Of a stretch of 64,000 bases of DNA, positions 55,111-64,000 are shown piece by piece (position 1 is the stretch's first letter; every line of letters begins with the position of its first letter). Below the pieces are notes generated by a model. That model was not told the origin of the DNA, searched no databases, and was given only the letters and a program-made list of their open reading frames with translations. Both the position numbers and the translations under genes were made by a program. The stretch comes from Drosophila persimilis (taxonomy: Eukaryota > Arthropoda > Insecta > Diptera > Drosophilidae): assembly GCF_003286085.1 (NCBI RefSeq), contig NW_020825374.1:186001-250000 (forward strand), written 5' to 3'.

Positions 55111-56186
55111 AACGAGGGGGTACGTTGTGAGTTGCTGCGGAGACCGCAACTCAACATTTATACCCGATACTTAATCAGTATGGCTGTCCTCCGGCAGACG
55201 CCGCTAATATTAAACGACACGACAAAGAGTGCGCGCGAGAGAGACAGAAAATCAGTCTGAGCGTGACGTCGGGCGCTGCGTAGCCACTGCAAATTGATTT
55301 GTTGCTTTTGGCTACAAAAATGATTCGATCTGATCCAGATTCAGCAATCTGATAGATATGGTCATTATCTATGATTCCGCGTTTTTAGTTTTCTCGTATC
55401 CTCAATATTGTGGACGCAACAGATTTTCGTTCTTTGTGTGGGCGGAAGGGGGTGGGCGAAATTTTGAGATATACGTTCTATAGTGAGATCTAACAGAAGT
55501 GCGGGTACCAAATTTGGTTACTCTAGCCTTAATAGTCTCTGAGATTTGTGGATGCCTCAGATTTTCGTCCTTTGCGGGGTCGGAAGGGGGTGTGGCAAAA
55601 TTTGAACACAAAACGGTCAAGGTCCGATATCACAGGAGTGTGAATACCAAATTTGGTTGCTCTGGCTCTTATAGGTTCTGAGATCCTTGAACTCATATTT
55701 TGCAATTGGCAAAACCGACCATGAAACCTGTGTGTTAGAGAGAGACAGAGCGAGAAAGAATGAAATTGTTTTCTTTATTCTGGCTATAATAATTATACGA
55801 TCTGGCTCAGATTTTGCACTCTAGAAGAAATAGATATATCCTCTACGATTCTGCGTTTTTGGTTTTATCGTATCTTTAAAAATGTGGATGCCACAGATTT
55901 TCGTCCTTTGTGGGGGCGGAAGTGGGCGGGGCGAAGTTTTAAAATATTTTTGTAGCAGTGACATATCAGAGAAGTCTGGATCCAAAACATCGTTGCTCTA
56001 GCTCTTATAGTCTTTGAGCACTAGGCGCTGAAGGGGACGGACAGACGGATCGACTCGGCTATTGATGCTGATCAAGAATATATATACTTTACGGGGTCGG
56101 AAACGATTCCTTCTGGACGTTACACACATCCACTTTTACCACAAATCTAATATACCCCAATACTCATTTTGAGTATCGGGTATAAA
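55111..56186 (-). mobile_element. DINE-1-like element, copy 4
   Basis: 1076 bp: AACGAGGGGGTACG end, hairpin, three degenerate internal repeats (each with ACGAAAATCTG-type words in inverted sense), the gatcgactcgg block and GAGTATCGGGTATAAAA end. Inserted in the LOA RT; comparison with 58555-58600 shows about six LOA bases (gaaggc) lost at the site. Confidence 0.75.
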
Positions 56187-57516
56187 AATGACTGCACTCT
56201 ACACATGCAAAAAAGCTATTGGGATAAGGTGGGGTATGATCCCAAGCATAGTCCAATGGATATATCAAGCTATAGTTAGACCAATACTACTCTACGGAGA
56301 TATGGTGTGGTGGCCGGCCCTATCAAAAAGAGCGATCACCAAGCAACTGGGAAAAGTCCAGCGAACTGCCGCCCTATGTATCAGCGGAGCTTTTCGCACC
56401 ACCCCAAATGATGCGCTGAATGCCATCCTATGCCTACAGAGCCTTGACCTCGCAGGAAAGGAACGGGCAGAAGCAGCAGCAATACGTCTAAGAGACTCAG
56501 ATCAATGGGTGACACAGTGCATAGGTCACTCAGCCATATTAAATAATAGCAGTACCGTCCCCTCAAAAACAGACTACCAAGTTCCAAGAGAGTACACAGT
56601 CACTCCCTTCGACACAATCATCCCTCACAGAGACGAATGGCTCGAGGGACTCCCAGGCCCAGATGGGGCCATAAACATCTTCACAGATGGATCAAAGCTG
56701 GACGACAGAGTCGGAGGGGGAATCTACTCTGAACAGCTAAACATAAGGCATTCCTTCAGGCTCCCAGATCATTGCAGTGTCTTTCAAGCGGAAGTCATAG
56801 CAATCAGGAAGGCTCTAGACTGCCTACAAGCGGCTGCCGTTACGTCAACCAAGCTAAACATTTATAGCGACAGCCAGGCTGCGATCAAATCGCTAAGTGC
56901 GATTTCCTTGAACTCGGCCAACGTGGCAGACTGCCGCAAATCTCTGCACGAGATGTCTCAGCATTTTGCTATTAGTCTGATTTGGGTCCCGGGCCACCAG
57001 GACATCGAGGGCAACTGTATAGCGGACGAGCTGGCCAGATCTGGCACTACAATCCCCCTTCTCCAAGACAAGGAGGATATCTGTATGCCAATGGCATCCT
57101 GGAAGCTTATTATAAAAGAACAATACAAGCGACTAACAAACGGTATGTGGCAAATAGTGCCACGATGTCGCACAACTCGGCAAACATGGCCGACCATGGA
57201 CATGAAGCGCACCTCCGTGCTCCTCAAGCTAAGCAGGAAAAGATGCAGCGTAGTCATACGTTCCCTCACGGGACACTGGCTAATAGGCACCCACGCTAAC
57301 AGGCTGGGGGCCCCACATAACGATTTTTGTCGCAGCTGTAGAGACGACGAAGAGGAGGAGACAGTGGAACATCTGTTCTGCTCCTGCCCAGCTCTCAGCA
57401 GAAGAAGGCTACAGCACCTGGGCTCAGCCTTTCTACACGACATCTCAGAGATGTCCAAACTATGTCCCAGGAAGATAGCGAACTTTGTGAGAGCATCTGG
57501 ATGGGATAATTGCTGA
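56187..57516 (+). pseudogene. LOA LINE (copy 2) RT end, RNase H, zinc finger
   Basis: A 442-codon frame: MTALYTCKKAIGIRWGMIPS (RT end), WWPALSKRAITKQLGK, RNase H with TDGSKLDD, FQAEVIAIRKAL, YSDSQAAIKS and GHQDIEGNCIADELAR, and the C-terminal finger CRSC...EHLFCSC, ending at 57516. All four acidic RNase H residues are present. This segment is uninterrupted but separated from the rest of ORF2 by the DINE. Confidence 0.85.
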
Positions 57517-57617
57517 CAGGAAGTCTTACAACGCAGGAAGGAATGATCCTATGCGGTATCACAACGGGCCGAATCCGGCCTAAGTGTGACGGGCTCCGAG
57601 CGAGCCCGGCAGCCGCC

Positions 57618-57636
57618 TTAACCTAACCTAACCTAA
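57618..57636 (+). repeat. AACCT 3' tail of LOA LINE (copy 2)
   Basis: Three to four units of AACCT (complement TTAGG) at the very 3' end, as in copy 1. Confidence 0.8.
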
Positions 57637-57761
57637 GGTAGAAGAATTCGGAGAGGGATATTATTTGGTTTAATTATCTGTTCAGGTTTCTAGGGTAGAG
57701 GTCCTCTTAGATCAACCTGTTGGGCAGGTCGACTGGGTGTATTCTGGCCACCCTACTAGTG
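57637..57761. other. Short flank, nothing recognised
   Basis: 125 bp between the LOA tail and the hAT end. No coding signal. The words tattctggcca and ctact near its right end recur at 58645-58662. Confidence 0.4.
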
Positions 57762-58272
57762 TTGGGTCGTTCATGAACGAACGAACAAAAATGAACTATT
57801 CATGGAAGTGAACGAACTGAATAAGTTCATCTTATTCGTTCTTTTTCGTTCATCGTTCTTTTTAGTTCATCGTTCTTTTTCGTTCGTTCTTTTATGTTCA
57901 TCGTTCTTTTTTGTTCATCTGTCGTTTTCGTTCGTTTTTGTTCCTCATGTTCGCTATGTTTGAGGTGGTATGGCAGCTCTTTTCGTTTTGCTCATTTCGT
58001 TTTGTTCGCTATTTTTGAGCTGGTATGGCAACTCTTTTTCACATTTTGTTGTGGCGGACTCTGGCAAGAAAGTTGAAAAAAAAAATGTTTTGAAATGTCG
58101 CTTAAACGTAAATTTAGTGATTTATGGAATCACTTCAACGCTATAGATGACAAAAAGGCAAAGTGCAAGTACTGCAAGTCGGAGTTGAGTATTTCCAGAC
58201 GTTTTGGGGATTTGGAAAATAATATTTTGTATGCGGAGAGCACCATACTAGACCCAAGATTTAAAAATCGGG
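57762..58272 (+). mobile_element. hAT transposon 5' end with internal deletion
   Basis: Starts TAGTGTTGGGTCG, a hAT-like terminal sequence, followed by about 150 bp of subterminal repeats built from GTTCATCGTTCTTTTT and CGTTC words (57830-57950). The coding start follows at 58095. The right end is missing, replaced by a LOA fragment at about 58273. Confidence 0.6.
58095..58272 (+). pseudogene. hAT transposase remnant with BED zinc finger
   Basis: The frame begins MSLKRKFSDLWNHFNAI and has a BED-type finger (CKYC at about residues 26-29). It then jumps within a few codons to AESTILDPRFKN, a block that in hAT transposases lies hundreds of residues further on. Most of the transposase, including the catalytic core, is therefore deleted. 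BED fingers bind the transposon ends in this family. Confidence 0.65.
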
Positions 58273-58642
58273 GTCGTATTGCTGCTGCTTCTGCCCGTTC
58301 CTTTCCTGCGAGGTCAAGGCTCTGTAGGCATAGGATGGCATTAATGCATCATTTGGGGTGGTGCGAAGAGCTCCGCTGATACATAGGGCGGCAGTTCGCT
58401 GGACTTTGCCCTGTTGCTTGGTGATCGCCCTTTTTGATAGGGCCGGCCACCACACCATATCTCCGTCCAATACTAGTCTAACTATAGCTTGATATATCCA
58501 TTGGACTATGCTTGGGATCATACCCCGTCTTAGCCCAATAGCTTTTTTGCATGTGTAGAGTGCAGTCATTGCCTTCTTCACTCTGTCTTTGGCATTCAGG
58601 TTCCAGCTAAGCTTCTTGTCAATTACCAACCCTAAGTAACTG
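58273..58642 (-). pseudogene. LOA LINE scrap, truncated at both ends
   Basis: Minus-strand LOA sequence matching the RT-RNase H junction region (minus frame 58629-58261: VIDKKLSWNLNAKDRV, MVWWPALSKRAITKQQGK). It lacks the LINE 3' tail, so it did not arrive by normal 3'-anchored retrotransposition; it resembles filler DNA at a break repair in the hAT element. Confidence 0.75.
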
Positions 58643-58924
58643 GTCTATTCTGGCCAGTCTACTTCGGTATCTTGTTCTTGCAAGACGTCTCGCCAGAATA
58701 TTAGGGTAGCTTCTGGGCTTACACATATGGTTCTTCGCTTGATTGTTGATAACATCACCAACAAGTGGTACGTTAAGGACCTTGAAAATCTCCCGGTTAC
58801 GGATATACCACTCAGCTCCGGATCTTCCTACGCAGAAATTTACTCTGGAACGTCAATCCCATACACCTGGATGCCGTACTTCCAGGCAGGAGCTAGTATG
58901 GTTTTGTATATCATAACTTGGTTT
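58643..58924 (+). other. Unrecognised ORF-bearing segment
   Basis: An open frame enters from about 58650 (GQSTSVSCSCKTS), continues through Met 58727 and runs into the DINE at 58925. About 60 residues after the Met show no domain I recognise (KWYVKDLENLPVTDIPL, YTWMPYFQAG). Could be a transposon or host-gene scrap. Confidence 0.3.
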
Positions 58925-59991
58925 TTATACCCGATACTCAAAATGAGTATTGGGGTACATTAGATTTGTGGTAAAAGTGGATGTGTGTAACGTCCAGAAG
59001 GAATCGTTTCCGACCCCGTAAAGTATATATATTCTTGATCAGCATCAATAGCCGAGTCGATCCGTCTGTCCGTCCCCTTCAGCGCCTAGTGCTCAAAGAC
59101 TATAAGAGCTAGAGCATCGATGTTTTGGATCCAGACTTCTCTGATATGTCACTGCTACAAAAATATTTTAAAACTTCGCCCCGCCCACTTCCGCCCCCAC
59201 AAAGGACGAAAATCTGTGGCATCCACATTTTTAAAGATACGATAAAACCAAAAACGCAGAATCGTAGAGGATATATCTATTTCTTCTAGAGTGCAAAATC
59301 TGAGCCAGATCGTATAATTATTATAGCCAGAATCAAGAAAACAATTTCATTCTTTCTCGCTCTGTCTCTCTCTAACACACAGGTTTCATGGTCGGTTTTG
59401 CCAATTGCAAAATATGAGTTCAAGGATCTCAGAACCCATTAGAGCTAGAGCAACCAAATTTGGTATCCACACTCCTGTGATATCGGACCTTGACCGTTTC
59501 GTGTCCAAATTTCGCTACACCCCCTTCCGCCCCGCAAAGGACGAAAATCTGGGCCATCCACAAATCTCAGAGACTATTAAGGCTAGAGTAACCAAATTTG
59601 GTATCCGTACTTCTGTTAGATCTCACTATAAAACGTATATCTCAGAATTTCGTCCCACCCCCTTCCGCCAAAGAACGAAAATCTGTTGCATCCACAATAT
59701 TGCACTAGAAAACTAAAAACGCAGAATCATAGATAATGACCATATATATCAGATTGCTGAATCTGGATCAGATCGGATCATTTTTGTAGCCAAAAGCAAG
59801 AAATCAATTTTCAGTGGCTACGCAGCGCCCGACGTCACGCTCAGACTGATTTTCTGTCTCTCTCGCACGCACTCTTTGTCGTGTCGTGTAATTTTAGCGG
59901 CGCCTGCTGGAGGAGAGCCATACTGACTTCGTATCGGGTATAACTGTAGAGTTGCGGTCTCCGCAGCAACTCACAACGTTCCCCCTCGTTT
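58925..59991 (+). mobile_element. DINE-1-like element, copy 5
   Basis: Opposite orientation to the other copies: TATACCCGATACTCAAAATG at the left, gatcagcatcaatagccgag block, three degenerate internal repeats of about 150-180 bp, inverted subterminal GTATCGGGTATAA, hairpin GAGTTGCGG...GCAACTC, and CCCCCTCGTTT end. 1067 bp. Confidence 0.75.
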
Positions 59992-60598
59992 AAACTGAGC
60001 TTGTTGCTTTGTTTAAGTAGATTTTTACCCCAGGCTCATCACATTTCCCACAGCTGTCTCAGCTGGTGATGCCTAGCTTTGCATGGGTCTTAGCAACCTC
60101 TGCAGCTGTCCTGATGGCAAAAACTTCCGCCTGGAACATGCTGAATTGGTCCGGTAGCTTATATGACCCCTTATCTCAGAGTCTGAACAGTATAGGTCCG
60201 CTCCTACTCCTCCGTCCATCGTGGAGTTTTGATTTCAAGACGATTGTCCCTACCAATTGAACTATGCCAATATCCTTGTGGTGACATGTTTCCTGATGCG
60301 ATAAGGCGCTCTGATGTCTTTCCTGCAGTCAGAAGAGCGTGGATGTCCAGGGGGTCAATTCCAGCGCCCCTCTAATACAGAGAAAAGCCTGTCACTGGGT
60401 CTTCTCCACAAACTTATGGTACGTCTTCTTTTCGGTAGCTTGCCTTGGGACTCACATGGCTTCACTTTCCTTCCTTCGGATGAAGACAACTCTCCAGGTT
60501 CTCCATTGGATAGGGATAAAGCCTGTAAAACTAAAATTAAAATTTGTTTTATAAATATGCTAAAAACATAAAGCCAGATTTATGTTATATTCAGTACT
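59992..60598 (-). pseudogene. RNase H-bearing LINE fragment
   Basis: Minus-strand translation in mixed frames gives LDIHALLTAGKTSERLIASG and a FSMFQAEVFAIRTAAEVAKTHAKLG-like block (split across frames), matching the region between RT and RNase H of LOA/R1-type LINEs but not the LOA copies here. 60335-60598 holds further degraded sequence. Several frameshifts. It ends at the family D LTR. Confidence 0.5.
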
Positions 60599-60931
60599 GT
60601 TCAGGCCAGCATCAGATGAGTGCCGCGCACTGTGCCAACTTCGTGCGCTCCGGTCCCAACTCGCTGTCGCGCGCTCGGAGGGGCGCTCGGGAGATTTTAC
60701 GATCCACCGGGCGCTCAAGCCATCATAAAGCATAGATCATAAGGCCTAGCTTAGTTACGTTTCAACCCCCGTTTCAAACGTCCGATCTACCGCGCGACCC
60801 CCGAAATAAATACTACATATATACCACGAAGCACCACGGCATTTCATTTCTGGCGACGGCTACAAGGAGGTTTCCCTTCATCATCCATATCGTCGTTGGA
60901 GACTTGAGCTTCGTCCGCCCCACTACAAACA
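60599..60931 (+). repeat. Family D 5' LTR
   Basis: 333 bp from TGTTCAGGCC to CTACAAACA (TG...CA), immediately followed by the PBS. An A/T-rich TATA-like stretch lies near 60810-60825. The second LTR is outside the window, so the left boundary rests on TG and on the change of sequence. Confidence 0.7.
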
Positions 60932-60950
60932 TTGGTCCTTCGAGCCGGAT
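60932..60950 (+). other. Family D primer-binding site (tRNA-Tyr type)
   Basis: TTGGTCCTTCGAGCCGGAT, the same primer-binding sequence as family A, directly after the LTR. Confidence 0.75.
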
Positions 60951-62087
60951 CTTCGCCTAAACAAAAGGAGAAGTCCACCCCAGCAAGCACCGGCGGATAA
61001 TTCCCAACCTCCAAGATAAGTACGGATTCCCCATCTGCCCATCTCCAGTGGCTCCTCATCTCCTGGTCCCATTCGGCTGGACATATATACATATATATAC
61101 GTGCCGCGTCTTTCCTTACACCGTTCTATCGACGGCGCCATATTCTTGGCAATTCCGGGCGCTCTCCGCTTCTTCGAGTGCTCGTATATACCCACATCTA
61201 CATACCCAATACAACGGTCGTGCTTATAGTTCCGTTGTCTGTGCAATCAGTTATGCCACAGTGAAATAAAAAGAATTCACCTGCAGCGAGACCAATTTTA
61301 TCCGCCTCCGATCCAGCGCTTACATTCATAAACATATGTATGCATATCTGTCGGTAACTCATCTGCCTTCCTCTCCCAGCTACCAGCTGAGCTTTCGCGG
61401 CTGACAAACGTACATACATATGCACATTGTACATATGCTGCACAGATTCTTGCAGTCACCTTGGTGTTTATTCCGTGCATGTCCAATAACCCACAGTTTT
61501 TTGGTTTTATAATTACATACATATATAAACTAACACGGGTCACTACGTCGCCCCTTTCATAACTAATTATATTGTCCATAACATAATTCACGATTTCATA
61601 CGCCCGGCACATATTTATTTACATATACATAAGTACACATTCTTTTTAAAGTAGCATATTCTTGGATATCTATATACCGTTACCGTTTTGTACCCGTTGT
61701 TCAATTGCGTTAACTCAAGGCACCGTACATAGCACTTACATCCATATGCACACACATCCAAGCAGCAGCAGCGGTGCATTCGTTTCGTTTTTTCTTTCGC
61801 TTTTCCACCGTGTTCGCTTGCGTTGTTGTTGGTGGGAGAACATTTTTCGGTGCCGCGCTTGACCGTAACTGAGCGTCAAGTTACGTGCTACCCTGCATTT
61901 TGAGGGTATATTGTTTTAGACGGCCGTTTGCAACCGACTCTATATATTGATACCTCGTGCCTCAATATTATTGCTCATCCTCAATTTTCATCCTAATCTC
62001 CGTTTACAACCAAGGTTGTGGCCATTCGCCCCACACTTACTCATCCGAGTTGGAGTTTGTTCTCCTTTCTTCGTGTGATTTCCGAAT
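60951..62087 (+). other. Family D long leader
   Basis: About 1.1 kb without a convincing gene. It contains many short ATG-initiated frames and runs of acatatgtac-type alternating sequence (61320-61440, 61505-61630). Translation of gag from 62088 would need scanning past these or another mechanism. Confidence 0.5.
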
Positions 62088-63998
62088 ATGCCAACAGGGC
62101 GTGAAGAGAGCAAAAAACTTTTGTCCGTGACCTCTCCAAGTGTCAGAAGACCACGCAGCTCGTCCGCCCCAGACCCCAGACCGAAGACCAGATCGGTCCT
62201 ATTCCCGTCGCCGGTCACAATTAAGGTGCCAGCGCGTACGCAAAGCAGTCCAAGCCATTCTCGACCCTCCCACACAATTCCTCACTCCGCTGCCACTACA
62301 GCAATGGCTAAATTTGAAGCAGCCTCACGCAAACTTATGCATTTCGGAGAGCGAATAAACCTTCCGAATCGCCGCACTCTATCTGCCTCTCTTGCCACGG
62401 TACGCCGTGACCAAATCCGAAGCATGTGGGCGGAGGTTGAGGCAGAGCACAAAAATTGTTTCGCGGTTGTGGCTGAAGACGGTGCGCAGACTGAAGCGGA
62501 CTTTCAATCGAAGTTCGATGACTGTTTTACGGTGTACGAACAGTGCCTTGCTGATCTCACTGATCAGCTCCAACAACCAGCAGTCCGTCCCTCCGCACAG
62601 CCATGCGACATCGAAGTTTTCGCTGGGGATAACGTACGCTGGCCTACGTTCCGAGACCTGTTTATTGCGATCTACATACAGAATCCCAGGCTGTCTCCCG
62701 TGGAGAAGCTGTACCACCTCACCACTAAGACCAGTGGTGATCCGAAGGCCATAGTGGAAAAGTCCCCACTCACAAATAACGGCTTCGAGGCTGCCTGGAA
62801 TGCCCTTCGGGACCGGTACGAAAATAACAGGCTCCTGGTGACTAACCAAATAAATATCCTCCTTTCATTGGCTTCGGTTGGTACCGAGTCCAGTCGTGCG
62901 CTAAAGGAGCTTCTCAGCACCATCCAAGGGGTTTTAACCGCACTGGCCCACTCAAAGGTCTCCACCGAAACCTGGGACAGCTTGCTGGTGACTATTTGTG
63001 CCTCCAAATTACCGAAGTTGGCCCGCGCTTTGTGGGAAGATTCCGTCACCACAAAGAAAGAGATGCCTTCGTGGAAGGAGATGGAATCCTTCCTTAGCCA
63101 GAGATACCTGACGCTCGAAGCCATCGAGGGAAACCCGTCCACTTCACACAGTCCGAAAGGTGATCCGAATCCGCTACCTTCCCGAAGCAACCCGTTCCGT
63201 TCCCTAGGGAGTCCGGTTCCTAGGACGGTTCACTCCTTCGAGACAACCGTAAATCCGAACCGGAGAACGTGTGATTTTTGCGGGAAAGAGAATCACCCAA
63301 TCCGGCTATGCCCGCACTTTCTCCAAATGAACGCTGATGCCCATGTCAGCTGCATCAAACAAAAGCAGGTTTGTCTCAACTGTTTCGCACGAGGCCATCA
63401 GATCCGGGAATTCCAAAGTGCCCATAACTGCAGTACTTGTGGGGACCGACACCACACGCTGCTGAACCGTGGCACTCCAATCGCCCGTGATTCCACTTCC
63501 CCAGTCGTACCGAGTCCAAGTTCTTCCGACGCGCCACCCAGCGTTCAAAATTATTTCGCCTCCGGCCAAAGAGCTGTCCTTCTGGGAACAGCAATCATTA
63601 GTATTTGCCACCTGGGGACAAATTTCCGCGCGCACACTCTAATCGACCCGGGATCCGAGGCAACGTTTATCACGGAACTTCTTTTTAATATACTCAAGTT
63701 GCCGTTCCGACTCATCCAGGCACAAGTCTCAGGCCTCAATCGGACAGTATCCGCTCAATCCACGAAGATCTGTCATTTTGCCATCCATTCCACGACGAGG
63801 CCGGACTTGCACTTAAAGGCCACGGCCTATGTTCTGCCAAAACTGGCGGGTCACCTGCCGTCCTATCCGATTCCGCAAACTTCGTTACGAGACCTGCCGA
63901 GCCTTGCATGGGCAGACCCGACCTTCCACGAGAGATCACAAATAGATGTCCTGATTGGAGCGGATATCCTTCCGTCCATCCTGTTAAGCGGCTCATAG
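62088..63998 (+). CDS. Family D Gag-protease
   Basis: 636 codons. Residues 1-70 are basic and Ser/Pro-rich; 75-165 helical; the DUF1759-type core is at about 173-290 (DNVRWPTFRDLF, VEKLYHLTTKTSGDPKAIV, AAWNALRDRYENN). Zinc knuckles follow (CDFCGKENHPIRLC, CLNCFARGHQIREF, CSTCGDRHHTL); in the second the last Cys is Phe. The retropepsin motif is LIDPGSEATFI, followed by the BEL linker LAWADPTFHERSQIDVLIGAD. It stops at TAG 63996-63998, where related elements continue into RT, so this may be a nonsense mutation or a short Gag-Pro product. The ATG at 62088 is the first long-frame Met. Confidence 0.8.
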   Translation: MPTGREESKKLLSVTSPSVRRPRSSSAPDPRPKTRSVLFPSPVTIKVPARTQSSPSHSRPSHTIPHSAATTAMAKFEAASRKLMHFGERINLPNRRTLSASLATVRRDQIRSMWAEVEAEHKNCFAVVAEDGAQTEADFQSKFDDCFTVYEQCLADLTDQLQQPAVRPSAQPCDIEVFAGDNVRWPTFRDLFIAIYIQNPRLSPVEKLYHLTTKTSGDPKAIVEKSPLTNNGFEAAWNALRDRYENNRLLVTNQINILLSLASVGTESSRALKELLSTIQGVLTALAHSKVSTETWDSLLVTICASKLPKLARALWEDSVTTKKEMPSWKEMESFLSQRYLTLEAIEGNPSTSHSPKGDPNPLPSRSNPFRSLGSPVPRTVHSFETTVNPNRRTCDFCGKENHPIRLCPHFLQMNADAHVSCIKQKQVCLNCFARGHQIREFQSAHNCSTCGDRHHTLLNRGTPIARDSTSPVVPSPSSSDAPPSVQNYFASGQRAVLLGTAIISICHLGTNFRAHTLIDPGSEATFITELLFNILKLPFRLIQAQVSGLNRTVSAQSTKICHFAIHSTTRPDLHLKATAYVLPKLAGHLPSYPIPQTSLRDLPSLAWADPTFHERSQIDVLIGADILPSILLSGS

Positions 63999-64000
63999 AC

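Larger units (their letters stand above)
51711..57636 (+). mobile_element. LOA-clade LINE (copy 2)
   Basis: Plus strand: 5' UTR from about 51711, ORF1 remnant, ORF2 (endonuclease, RT, RNase H, C-terminal finger), 3' UTR and AACCT tail ending at 57636. Split at 55111-56186 by a DINE. More complete at the 5' end than copy 1 and with an intact YADD, but frameshifted. The exact 5' end and a target duplication could not be fixed. Confidence 0.8.
60599..64000 (+). mobile_element. Family D BEL/Pao element, 5' part (runs off window)
   Basis: 5' LTR 60599-60931, tRNA-Tyr-type PBS, a leader of about 1.1 kb, and a gag-protease frame. RT and the rest are beyond the window. Plus strand, opposite to the other BEL elements here. 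Confidence 0.8.

Noticed and set aside
60844..61862. Short frames in the family D leader as small genes
   Set aside because: No domain, no conservation evidence, and both strands give similar frames; best regarded as leader sequence.

Overview
The window looks like Drosophila heterochromatin made almost entirely of nested, mostly decayed transposable elements. I see no convincing host gene. The case for Drosophila rests on DINE-1/Helentron-type elements, an I-factor-like LINE, LOA-clade LINEs, BEL/Pao LTR elements (one roo-like with an envelope gene) and an errantivirus envelope fragment. Species cannot be fixed from sequence alone.

Layout, left to right. (1) 1-4145: a minus-strand BEL/Pao wreck (family C), interrupted at 887-2471 by a copied segment X. 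(2) 4756-7314: a DINE-1-like element (4756-5707) abutting a minus-strand CR1-like LINE (5708 to about 7300). Its 4768-6348 part is the template-like partner (X') of segment X. (3) 7329-49835: a plus-strand I-like LINE, split by everything between 10945 and about 48015, and flanked by a 14-bp target-site duplication at 7315-7328 and 50404-50417. (4) The splitter is a minus-strand LOA-clade LINE (10945-12219 and 45138 to about 48015). (5) That LINE is split by a minus-strand roo-like BEL element with envelope (family B, 12225-45132, duplicated target site atatc). (6) B carries two insertions of a third BEL family (A): a degraded copy A1 (14903-19745) and a full-length copy A2 (24494-31006, duplicated target site gaggg) with an uninterrupted 1742-codon gag-pol frame. 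(7) A 6.5-kb unit (A gag-pol, A LTR, B leader, B LTR, B env end, LOA fragment) is present three times head to tail (26073-32590, 32591-39107, 39108-45625). (8) 49834-57636: a DINE, an errantivirus env fragment, then a second, plus-strand LOA LINE split by another DINE. (9) 57762-60598: a broken hAT transposon, a LOA scrap, an unrecognised ORF, a DINE and an RNase H LINE fragment. (10) 60599-64000: the 5' LTR, leader and gag-protease of a fourth BEL family (D), running to the window edge.

The genes work only as parts of individual elements: gag/protease/RT/RNase H/integrase polyproteins, LINE ORF1 and EN-RT proteins, and a baculovirus-F-like envelope. Most are broken; A2 is the only complete pol frame. 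The most informative content is structural: datable nesting, a tandem triplication with a definable junction, an aberrant LTR end, a copied segment with a 310-bp target duplication, and a variable 47-bp minisatellite inside an LTR. I found no previously undescribed biological system beyond these unusual transposon rearrangements.
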